Assembly: GCA_964372035.1 (NCBI GenBank)
Contig: CAYJPK010000074.1
Location: forward strand, 1 to 10,312
Source of the DNA: CAYJPK01 sp964372035
Lineage (GTDB): Bacteria; Desulfobacterota; Desulfovibrionia; Desulfovibrionales; Desulfovibrionaceae
Direction of reading: 5' to 3'
Length of the DNA: 10,312 bases
Of the stretch, positions 1-5,559 are shown piece after piece. Numbering within the stretch: position 1 is the stretch's first letter; every line of letters begins with the position of its first letter. The translations under genes were made by a program, and so were the position numbers. The notes below the pieces were generated by a model. It had not been told where the DNA came from. It worked only from the letters and a program-made list of their open reading frames with translations, and searched no databases.

Positions 1-130
1 ACAAAATTGTTGTAGGGCAGTTATAAAATCCTGGAATAACATTAATTACTCTACCATCTGGTGGAATAAGGGCACAATTGCCATGGTCTATTACAGCTCT
101 GGTACTTAATAATCCTTTAGGGTATGGCAT
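1..130 (-). CDS. (S)-ureidoglycine aminohydrolase-like cupin protein, N-terminal part (runs off the left edge)
   Basis: Only the first 43 codons are present, read on the minus strand from the ATG at 130-128. A GAGG ribosome binding site (CCTC at 136-139 on the plus strand) lies five bases upstream of the start. The visible protein begins MPYPKGLLSTRAVI and continues DHGNCALIPPDG and NVIPGF. This LL-x-x-RAV, HGN-x-AL-x-x-PDG and PGF pattern is the N-terminus of the AllE/YlbA bicupin family as I know it from E. coli. That enzyme removes ammonia from (S)-ureidoglycine to give ureidoglycolate in allantoin breakdown. The metal-binding cupin motifs are outside the window, so activity cannot be judged. 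The gene is divergent from the TRAP cluster and may share control with it through the 131-591 region. The family call rests on about 35 residues; a non-AllE cupin with the same leader remains possible. Confidence 0.62.
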   Translation of the reverse strand, partial: MPYPKGLLSTRAVIDHGNCALIPPDGRVINVIPGFYNCPTTIL

Positions 131-173
131 AAAAACCTCTTTTTTTAATTGTTGACAAATATTGTTAGATAAA

Positions 174-200
174 ACTCAAAGTAAAATTTAAACTTTGAGT
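174..200. promoter_or_regulatory. Inverted repeat, possible operator or hairpin upstream of the cupin gene
   Basis: ACTCAAAGT (174-182) and ACTTTGAGT (192-200) are perfect 9-bp inverted arms around a 9-bp AT-only spacer. On the minus strand a TTGACT hexamer, one mismatch from a -35 box, overlaps the outer end of the repeat (199-204), although no good -10 follows at 17 bp. No T-run follows on either strand, so an intrinsic terminator is unlikely. A dimeric-regulator operator is the simplest reading, but this is inference. Confidence 0.4.
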
Positions 201-237
201 CAACTAAAAAACTACATTACTGTAAATAACTTAATAC

Positions 238-250
238 GTTGCTAAGCAAC
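238..250. promoter_or_regulatory. 13-bp palindrome GTTGCTAAGCAAC, operator-like
   Basis: GTTGCT (238-243) and AGCAAC (245-250) are perfect inverted half-sites around a single central A. Short odd-centred palindromes of this type are common for helix-turn-helix dimers such as GntR or IclR families. No regulator gene is present in the window to pair with it. It lies about 340 bp upstream of the TRAP operon and about 110 bp upstream of the cupin gene. Confidence 0.35.
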
Positions 251-558
251 AAATTTTGATAACTCTACATAAAAATTTATTAAAATACAAACATAAAATC
301 AACAAAAATGTGTTTTGTTTATATAAAAATATGTAGAATATCATGGAATACACGTTTTTTTCTATACGGCTAAAAGCAAGAATTATACCAACATTATACT
401 AAAATTTATGATTTAGCCTATACTCAACGCTAATAGCTAGCAAAAACACACATAAAACTTTTAACTATTTAACCCATTGTAATGTATAAAAAGTTATGGT
501 ATGTTAATGGCATTAAAATTGCTATAGTAGTTTTAGTGTTTTGGCTAGAGGTTTTTTT

Positions 559-564
559 TATAAT
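559..564 (+). promoter_or_regulatory. Candidate -10 box (TATAAT) for the TRAP operon
   Basis: A perfect TATAAT lies 27 bp before the dctP start codon and would place transcription initiation near 571, giving a leader of about 20 nt that includes GGAG at 580-583. No good -35 exists at 17 bp (GTGTTT, 536-541), so the promoter may be weak or activator-dependent, or the box may be chance in AT-rich DNA. A second weak -10-like TATAGT is at 523-528. Confidence 0.4.
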
Positions 565-591
565 AGTTATGCAAACTTTGGAGTTTAATTT

Positions 592-1566
592 ATGAAAAGA
601 TTATTAATTGCTTTATTTGTAACTGTGGCATTTGTATCAACGGCTTTCGCTAAAGACCCAATTGTATTGAAGGCGACTCACTCTGCTAATATTAACGAGC
701 CTTATCACATTGGCTTTCAATATTTTGCAGATAAAGTAAAAGAAAAAACTAATGGTGAGATTGTAGTTGAAATTTTTCCTAACAGTGTATTAGGCAATGA
801 AATCGAAATGGTTGAAGGCGTTTTACTTGGCAATGTTGATGTTGCTGTTGTATCTAATGGTGTTTTAACAAATTTTGTGCCAGAGCTAAAACTTTTTGAC
901 TTACCTTATTTATTTGATAGCAGAGAGCATCTTTATGAGGTTGTTGATGGTGAAGTTGGCAAAGAACTTCAAAAGCATATTGAAAAGAAGGGTTTTGCAC
1001 TTTTAGCTTTCTATGAAGTAGGTATTCGCCATGCAATGACTACTAAAAAAGCAATTAACTCTATTGATGATTTAAAAAACATGAAAATTAGAACAATGGA
1101 AGTTCCTGCTCATGTTGAATCTTTCAATCAATTTGGTGCAAAAGCAACTCCACTTGCATACGGTGAACTGTACAGTGCATTGCAAGCAGGTGTTGTTGAC
1201 GGTGCTGAAGCTGCAAACTCAAACTACTATTCAAAACAATTTTATAAAGTTGCTCCTTACTGGGCACAAATTGGTTGGACTATGCTAGTTGGTGATGTTT
1301 TTATGTCAGCTGAAAGATTGAATAGTCTTTCAAAAGAACACCAAAAAGCAATTATGGAAGCTGCGTTAGAGTCAGCAGCTGTTGAGCGTAAAGCTTATGC
1401 TGATACAGATAAAGCTCTTTTAGATCAACTTAAAAAAGAAGGTGTTACAGTAACTTACCCTGATCCAGCACCATTTAGACAAGCTTCTAAAAAAGTTTAT
1501 GATAAATATGTTACTGATGATAATACAAAAAAATTATTAGATTTAATTGAAAAATCAAGAAAGTAA
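592..1566 (+). CDS. dctP: TRAP transporter substrate-binding protein, DctP family
   Basis: This is the periplasmic solute receptor of a tripartite ATP-independent transporter. It binds an organic acid and delivers it to the DctQ/DctM membrane part. The 324-residue length is normal for the family. Residues 1-20 form a Sec signal peptide (KR, a hydrophobic core, then AFA before Lys21). Family landmarks follow in order: FADKV near 45-49, the LFDLPYLF segment at 101-108, GIRHAMT at 144-150, KIRTME at 165-170 and the signature GELYSALQAGVVDGAE at 191-206. Arg167 in KIR matches the conserved Arg that holds a substrate carboxylate in characterised TRAP receptors such as SiaP; Arg146 is a likely second contact. 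The start is set by GGAG at 580-583, 8 nt upstream. It opens the operon. The symbol is a family label; the ligand is not known and C4-dicarboxylates are not implied. Confidence 0.95.
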   Translation: MKRLLIALFVTVAFVSTAFAKDPIVLKATHSANINEPYHIGFQYFADKVKEKTNGEIVVEIFPNSVLGNEIEMVEGVLLGNVDVAVVSNGVLTNFVPELKLFDLPYLFDSREHLYEVVDGEVGKELQKHIEKKGFALLAFYEVGIRHAMTTKKAINSIDDLKNMKIRTMEVPAHVESFNQFGAKATPLAYGELYSALQAGVVDGAEAANSNYYSKQFYKVAPYWAQIGWTMLVGDVFMSAERLNSLSKEHQKAIMEAALESAAVERKAYADTDKALLDQLKKEGVTVTYPDPAPFRQASKKVYDKYVTDDNTKKLLDLIEKSRK

Positions 1567-1594
1567 TATTAACTAAATTAGTAGGTAAGTACTC

Positions 1595-2137
1595 ATGATA
1601 AAATATATTGAAACACCGATGAACATCTTGCGAAGTATAGTTCATTTTTTGGTAGTGTTACTTTTTCTTTACATGCTTTGTGCAATTTTGACTCAAGTGC
1701 TTGGACGTTATCTTTCAACTTACTTTGATTTTTCAATTGCATGGACAGAGGAAACAGCGAGATTTGCTCAAATTTGGATGATCCTTTTAGGCACTGGCAT
1801 AGCTATGCAAAACAAAATGCACGTAGGTGTTGATATTATTTTGCAGTACTTACCTAAAAAAGTTAGCTATGGTGTTATGATTGTAACTGCTGTTGCTAGC
1901 TTAATTTTCTTAATATTAACAATTGTTGGTAGCTTTAAATTGATTGCTATTGGTAGAATACAAACTTCTAGTGCAGCTGGTATTCCTATGTGGATTGTTT
2001 ATTATGCTATGCCAATCGGCTTAAGCTATTTTGCAATTGAACTTTGCCTTTCAACTATAAAGTCAATTTGCCCTTGTGCTGAAACAGAAAATGAACTAGC
2101 AGAATTAACTGACAATGAAAGTGAGGTGGCAAAATGA
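1595..2137 (+). CDS. dctQ: TRAP transporter small membrane subunit, DctQ family
   Basis: This inner-membrane subunit holds the transporter together with the receptor and the large permease. The 180 residues contain four likely membrane segments, at about 14-35, 58-76, 92-115 and 132-155. The family motif is clear: AWTEETARFAQIW (49-61), then GTGIAM, then HVGVD (76-80). A short acidic tail (ETENELAELTDNESE, near 163-177) follows the last helix. The gene starts 28 bp after dctP behind a weak site (AGG at 1583-1585), so translation may depend partly on coupling or be modest. Its stop overlaps the dctM start by four bases (ATGA), the usual coupling of these two subunits. Function in the transporter is secure; the substrate is unknown. 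Confidence 0.93.
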   Translation: MIKYIETPMNILRSIVHFLVVLLFLYMLCAILTQVLGRYLSTYFDFSIAWTEETARFAQIWMILLGTGIAMQNKMHVGVDIILQYLPKKVSYGVMIVTAVASLIFLILTIVGSFKLIAIGRIQTSSAAGIPMWIVYYAMPIGLSYFAIELCLSTIKSICPCAETENELAELTDNESEVAK

Positions 2138-3420
2138 GTATAGTATTCTTTCTAGTATTTTTGCTGTTTATCTTTTCTGGAACACCAATTGTTTTTGCCC
2201 TAGGTTTGACAGCTGTTGTTTTCATGTATTTAACTGGCGTGCCACTTACAACTAATGCACAAAGAATGATTGCTGGGATTAATAGCTTTCCTATTATGGC
2301 TATTCCATTCTTTATTTTAGCAGGTCAAATTATGGAACGAGGCGGTATCGCCAGAAGAATTATTGACTTTGCGGCTGCACTTGTTGGTTGGTTGACTGGT
2401 AGTTTGCTTTTAGTAACTCTAGTTGCAGGAACAGGTTTTGCTGCTGTTTCAGGCTCTGGTTCAGCTGCAACAGCTGCAATTTCATCTATTGTGTTACCAG
2501 AAATGCGTAAGCGCAAATATGATATTGATTTTTCAGCAGTTATATTGGCTTCAGCTGGAGTTCTTGGTCCAATTATTCCACCAAGTATTATGATGATTAT
2601 TTTAGCTACAAGTTCAAGTATTCCAATTTCAGTTGATGCTTTATTCTTAGGTGGTGTTGTGCCTGGTGTAATGATGGCTGGAGCGCTTATGGTATATTGC
2701 TGGTTTGTAGCAAAAAAGGGTGGTGAAGCTTATAAGGAATCTGAACCATTCACGTTTTCAAGATTGTTTAAAACAGCAGTCAGTGCAATTCCAGCCTTTA
2801 TGATGCCGGCAATTATAGTTGGTGGCATAGTGGGCGGATTTTTTACTCCAACAGAAGCAGCTGCAGTTGCAGTTTTTGTTGGAATTATAATTAGCTTGTT
2901 CGTTTATAGAGAAATTACAATTAAGGATTTATATCCGATTATTATTAAATCAACGAGCCTTTCAGCATCTATTATCATTATTATTGCAACAGCAAGTGTT
3001 TTTTCCTGGTTGATTGCAAGTAATAGGATTCCAGATCAAATGGCAGATCTTCTAGTTTCGTTTTCTTCTTCGCCTATAGTATTCTTAATTCTTTTTAACG
3101 TGATGCTAATTTTTATTGGTATGTTTATGGAAAGTAATGCAGCTATTTTGATTTTAGTGCCTGTATTAATGCCAATTGCGGTTAACCATTTTGGTATTGA
3201 CCCTGTGCATTTAGGCGTGCTTATGGTTGCTAACCTTTCAGTTGGTATGTTAACGCCGCCATATGGTATTTGTTTGTTTGTAGCATCAAGTATTGCAGGG
3301 CGAACAATTGGACAATTAACCAAAAAAGCTTGGATACCAATAGGTATTTTTATGCTCATATTACTTGTTATGACATATGTACCTGCAACAATAACATGGT
3401 TTCCATCATTATTTATGTAA
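2134..3420 (+). CDS. dctM: TRAP transporter large permease subunit, DctM family
   Basis: This is the ion-coupled permease of the TRAP system, in the inner membrane. The 428 residues are typical in length and almost entirely hydrophobic, consistent with about 11-12 helices. Family signatures appear in order: IPFFILAGQIMERGGIARR (57-75), the glycine/serine-rich re-entrant segment GFAAVSGSGSAATAAI (101-116), LGPIIPPSI (144-152), a FFTPTEAAAVAV block near 236-247, and the C-terminal NLSVGMLTPPYGICLF block. In structurally studied homologues the SGS and TPP regions line the Na+ and substrate path. A GAGG site (2123-2126) lies inside the end of dctQ, and the start overlaps the dctQ stop. The lyase gene follows after 18 bp, which supports import and catabolism being made together. 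Confidence 0.95.
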   Translation: MSIVFFLVFLLFIFSGTPIVFALGLTAVVFMYLTGVPLTTNAQRMIAGINSFPIMAIPFFILAGQIMERGGIARRIIDFAAALVGWLTGSLLLVTLVAGTGFAAVSGSGSAATAAISSIVLPEMRKRKYDIDFSAVILASAGVLGPIIPPSIMMIILATSSSIPISVDALFLGGVVPGVMMAGALMVYCWFVAKKGGEAYKESEPFTFSRLFKTAVSAIPAFMMPAIIVGGIVGGFFTPTEAAAVAVFVGIIISLFVYREITIKDLYPIIIKSTSLSASIIIIIATASVFSWLIASNRIPDQMADLLVSFSSSPIVFLILFNVMLIFIGMFMESNAAILILVPVLMPIAVNHFGIDPVHLGVLMVANLSVGMLTPPYGICLFVASSIAGRTIGQLTKKAWIPIGIFMLILLVMTYVPATITWFPSLFM

Positions 3421-3438
3421 TTAATTTAGGAGTTTTTT

Positions 3439-4326
3439 ATGAAAAGATATGAAGGTTCAATGGCAGTTTGTATCACACCTTTTACTAATGGTGGTGACGA
3501 TGTCAACTATGATTCACTTGAAAAATACGTTGAATGGCAAATTCAAAATGGTAGCCCAGGCTTAATATTTTTAGGTAGTACTGGTGAGTTTTTGTCAATT
3601 TCTGAGCAAGAACGTATTAAAATAACTGAAACTGTTGTAAAAACTGCTAATAAAAGAATTCCTATTTTTATGGGAACTGCAGCTGAAGATACTCGTGAGG
3701 CAGTAAGACTTAGCAAACAAGCGCAAGATCTTGGTGCTGATGGGCTTATGATTATACCTCCATTTTACTGTACTCCAACTGTTGATGAGCTTTATGTTCA
3801 CTACAAAACAATTTCTGATGCTGTTGATATTCCTATTATGGTTTATAATAACCCAGCAACTTCAAATGTGGATTTAACACCTGAAATTATGGAGCGTTTA
3901 AGCCCAATTGAAAATGTACTTTACATGAAAGAATCAACAATGGATCCTACTCGTATTCGTGATATCAGACTATTATGTGGCGATAAACTAACTGTTTTTG
4001 GTGGTATAATGGGTTATGAGTCATTTTGTGAGGGTGCACTTGGTTGGGTTTCTGTTGCGTCAAATGTAATTCCATTTGAAACAGCAGAGATTTATAATAA
4101 AGTTAAAGCTGGTGACTTAAAAGGCGCATATGAAATCTATATTAAATACCTTCCAATTATTAAATTTGTCGGTGGTATTTGGTATGTTGGTGGTACTAAA
4201 GCACTTCTAAACTGTATGGGACTTGATGTTGGTGATCCACGTCCTCCACGCCTTCCTGCTCCAGCAGATTTACAGGCTCAAGCAGCTGAACTTGTTAAAA
4301 AATTCGATTTAAAATTTAAACTTTAA
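3439..4326 (+). CDS. DapA-family (dihydrodipicolinate synthase/N-acetylneuraminate lyase) Schiff-base lyase or deaminase, not a true DapA
   Basis: This is a class I aldolase-type TIM barrel of 295 residues, the normal size of the family. The Schiff-base lysine is Lys164 (YMKEST), the catalytic tyrosine is Tyr136 (VYNNPATS), and the carboxylate loop is GSTGE (46-50). Tyr110 (PPFYCTP) matches the tyrosine contributed across the dimer in DHDPS. E. coli DapA has YNVPSRTG, whose Arg138 grips aspartate semialdehyde; here the matching residue is Thr141, so lysine synthesis is unlikely. Family alternatives include 2-oxo acid aldolases/dehydratases and the pyrroline-hydroxycarboxylate deaminase of hydroxyproline breakdown. 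The last is attractive because the flavoprotein downstream resembles D-hydroxyproline dehydrogenase subunits. AGGAG (3428-3432) is 6 nt before the ATG. Its position between transporter and hydrolase supports a catabolic role; the exact reaction is not determined. Confidence 0.88.
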   Translation: MKRYEGSMAVCITPFTNGGDDVNYDSLEKYVEWQIQNGSPGLIFLGSTGEFLSISEQERIKITETVVKTANKRIPIFMGTAAEDTREAVRLSKQAQDLGADGLMIIPPFYCTPTVDELYVHYKTISDAVDIPIMVYNNPATSNVDLTPEIMERLSPIENVLYMKESTMDPTRIRDIRLLCGDKLTVFGGIMGYESFCEGALGWVSVASNVIPFETAEIYNKVKAGDLKGAYEIYIKYLPIIKFVGGIWYVGGTKALLNCMGLDVGDPRPPRLPAPADLQAQAAELVKKFDLKFKL

Positions 4327-4336
4327 GGAATATAAA

Positions 4337-5491
4337 ATGAGTGATGCAGCAAAAGAAATTTTTACAATTTTAAGCAATTTGGTTGCCATTCCATCTGTAT
4401 ATCCGCCCGGCAATACTAAAGATTTATGCGATTATATAAAAAAGTTCTTAGATGATTGTGGCTATGAAACCAAATTGATTTCACAAGATGGTATTGTTTA
4501 TAATGTTATTGCTAAATTAAGTGCAAAGGGTAATAAAAAACCTCAACTTGCTTTCAATTGTCATATTGATACTGTTGATATAATTGATAGAAGTGCATGG
4601 CTTAGTGATCCTTATGTAGCAAGTCTTCGTGATGGACGTGTTTATGGTCTTGGTGCAAATAATTGCAAAGGTCCTGCTGCTGTCCAAATGTATATTGCAA
4701 AAGAAATTGCAAAACAAGGCATCACAAAAGGTGAACTAGTCTTTACTTTTTGCGGTGATGAAGAAGCACTGGGTACAAAGGGTACAGAACTTTTAAGAGT
4801 TGAAAAGCATATTGAGCCTGATATGTTAGTTGTTGGCGCTCAAACCGAAAATGCACTTATCACTAGAGAGCGTGGCGTATCATTTTTAGAATTAATGACT
4901 TATGGTAAAAATGCTCATGCTGGCGAACCTAGCCAAGGTGATAATGCTATTATGCGTATGATGCGTCTTATTTCAGTAATTGAAAAAGAATTGCTTGGTG
5001 AGATTGAAAAACGTAATTTTGATGGCTTACAATCAACTTTAAGTATTGGCGTAATTCAAGGTGGAACTAATCCTAATGTTGTGCCATCATCATGTAAAGT
5101 TCTTATTGATCGTCGTTTCTTGCCAAAATCAGAAAGTCTTGAAACAATGTATAATGAACTTTTAGCAACACTAGAAAAAGCCGGTGAACCAAAAGATAGT
5201 TATAAATTAACTTTACTTACTGGCACAAATGGTTTTTCTGCACCAACTGATGGTGTGCTTGTTAGCAGTTTATTGCAGGCAGTTAAAGATGTAACTAAAA
5301 AAGAGCCAAAAATTGTTGACTGTGTAGGAGCTTTTGACGGTCGTTTCTTTGCTAATGACGGCATTGAAATTGTAAACTTTGGAGCAGGTGAGGGCAACGA
5401 GGGGCATAAAGATAATGAATCTATTAACCTTGAGCAAATGGTCGAATCTGCTGATATTCAACTTGAACTTATTAAAAAAGTTTTAAATTAA
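4337..5491 (+). CDS. M20-family metallohydrolase (ArgE/DapE/CPG2-like) with altered metal-site residues
   Basis: The 384-residue protein has the M20 layout: a catalytic domain split around a dimerisation insert of about residues 180-295. Members hydrolyse N-acyl or peptide bonds (acetylornithine, succinyl-diaminopimelate, folate glutamate, N-carbamoyl amino acids). Visible are the first ligand His76 and Asp78 (CHIDTV), the Glu pair Glu142/Glu143 (GDEEA), NAHAGEP (192-198) in the insert, and the C-terminal His357 (GHKDNE). Two usual ligands differ. The bridging Asp of the G-x-G-x-x-D-x-K-G motif is Asn109 (GANNCKG), and the Glu of GEPT is Ala168 (GAQTEN). The fold is intact and the frame is clean, so this looks like a divergent subfamily rather than decay. 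AAGGA (4325-4329) overlaps the lyase stop codon. It does not look like AllC (allantoate amidohydrolase) in its motifs. It is the last gene before an internal terminator. Confidence 0.9.
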   Translation: MSDAAKEIFTILSNLVAIPSVYPPGNTKDLCDYIKKFLDDCGYETKLISQDGIVYNVIAKLSAKGNKKPQLAFNCHIDTVDIIDRSAWLSDPYVASLRDGRVYGLGANNCKGPAAVQMYIAKEIAKQGITKGELVFTFCGDEEALGTKGTELLRVEKHIEPDMLVVGAQTENALITRERGVSFLELMTYGKNAHAGEPSQGDNAIMRMMRLISVIEKELLGEIEKRNFDGLQSTLSIGVIQGGTNPNVVPSSCKVLIDRRFLPKSESLETMYNELLATLEKAGEPKDSYKLTLLTGTNGFSAPTDGVLVSSLLQAVKDVTKKEPKIVDCVGAFDGRFFANDGIEIVNFGAGEGNEGHKDNESINLEQMVESADIQLELIKKVLN

Positions 5492-5494
5492 TTT

Positions 5495-5533
5495 AAAATA
5501 CGATCTGTATTAATTTACAGATCGTATTTTTTT
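5495..5533 (+). terminator. Intrinsic terminator inside the cluster, after the M20 gene
   Basis: AATACGATCTGTA (5497-5509) pairs perfectly with TACAGATCGTATT (5516-5528) across a 6-nt loop. Flanking A/T pairs extend the stem to about 15 bp, and a run of seven T residues covers 5527-5533. It begins 3 nt after the M20 stop and ends 26 nt before the next start codon. It should end or reduce transcription from the TRAP promoter, leaving the last two genes dependent on read-through or on their own promoter. No convincing promoter is visible between the hairpin and 5560. Confidence 0.9.
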
Positions 5534-5559
5534 ATTCCTATAGGTCTAAGGAGCTTTGT

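Larger units (their letters stand above)
131..591. other. AT-rich divergent intergenic region (461 bp)
   Basis: This stretch separates the minus-strand cupin gene from the plus-strand TRAP operon and should hold the promoters of both. No reading frame here has both a ribosome binding site and convincing protein content. What can be seen is a 9-bp-arm inverted repeat (174-200), a compact 13-bp palindrome (238-250), a TATAAT box near the TRAP operon (559-564) and several A/T runs. The two palindromes lie nearer the cupin gene. Confidence 0.8.

Noticed and set aside
152..157. TTGACA on the plus strand as a -35 box
   Set aside because: No -10-like sequence lies 16-18 bp downstream (CTCAAA region), and it is more than 430 bp from the first plus-strand gene.
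307..372. Short plus-strand frame of 21 codons in the left intergenic region
   Set aside because: It has no ribosome binding site upstream and no recognisable features. It is expected by chance in AT-rich DNA.
368..418. GGCTAAA (368-374) and TTTAGCC (412-418) inverted arms
   Set aside because: The arms are 7 bp with a 37-bp spacer, which is within chance expectation for this composition. There is no supporting promoter context.
2325..2516. Minus-strand open frame of 63 codons inside dctM
   Set aside because: It lies wholly within a clear permease gene and has no ribosome binding site or family signature. It is a shadow of the codon usage on the other strand, as are the other opposite-strand frames within genes (for example 854-1036, 3036-3359, 3595-3801, 4517-4717, 5200-5461, 7164-7379 and 8699-8947).
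3270..3452. Plus-strand 60-codon frame bridging dctM and the lyase gene
   Set aside because: It overlaps the conserved C-terminus of DctM in another frame, and its composition is not protein-like. Both flanking genes have good ribosome binding sites of their own.
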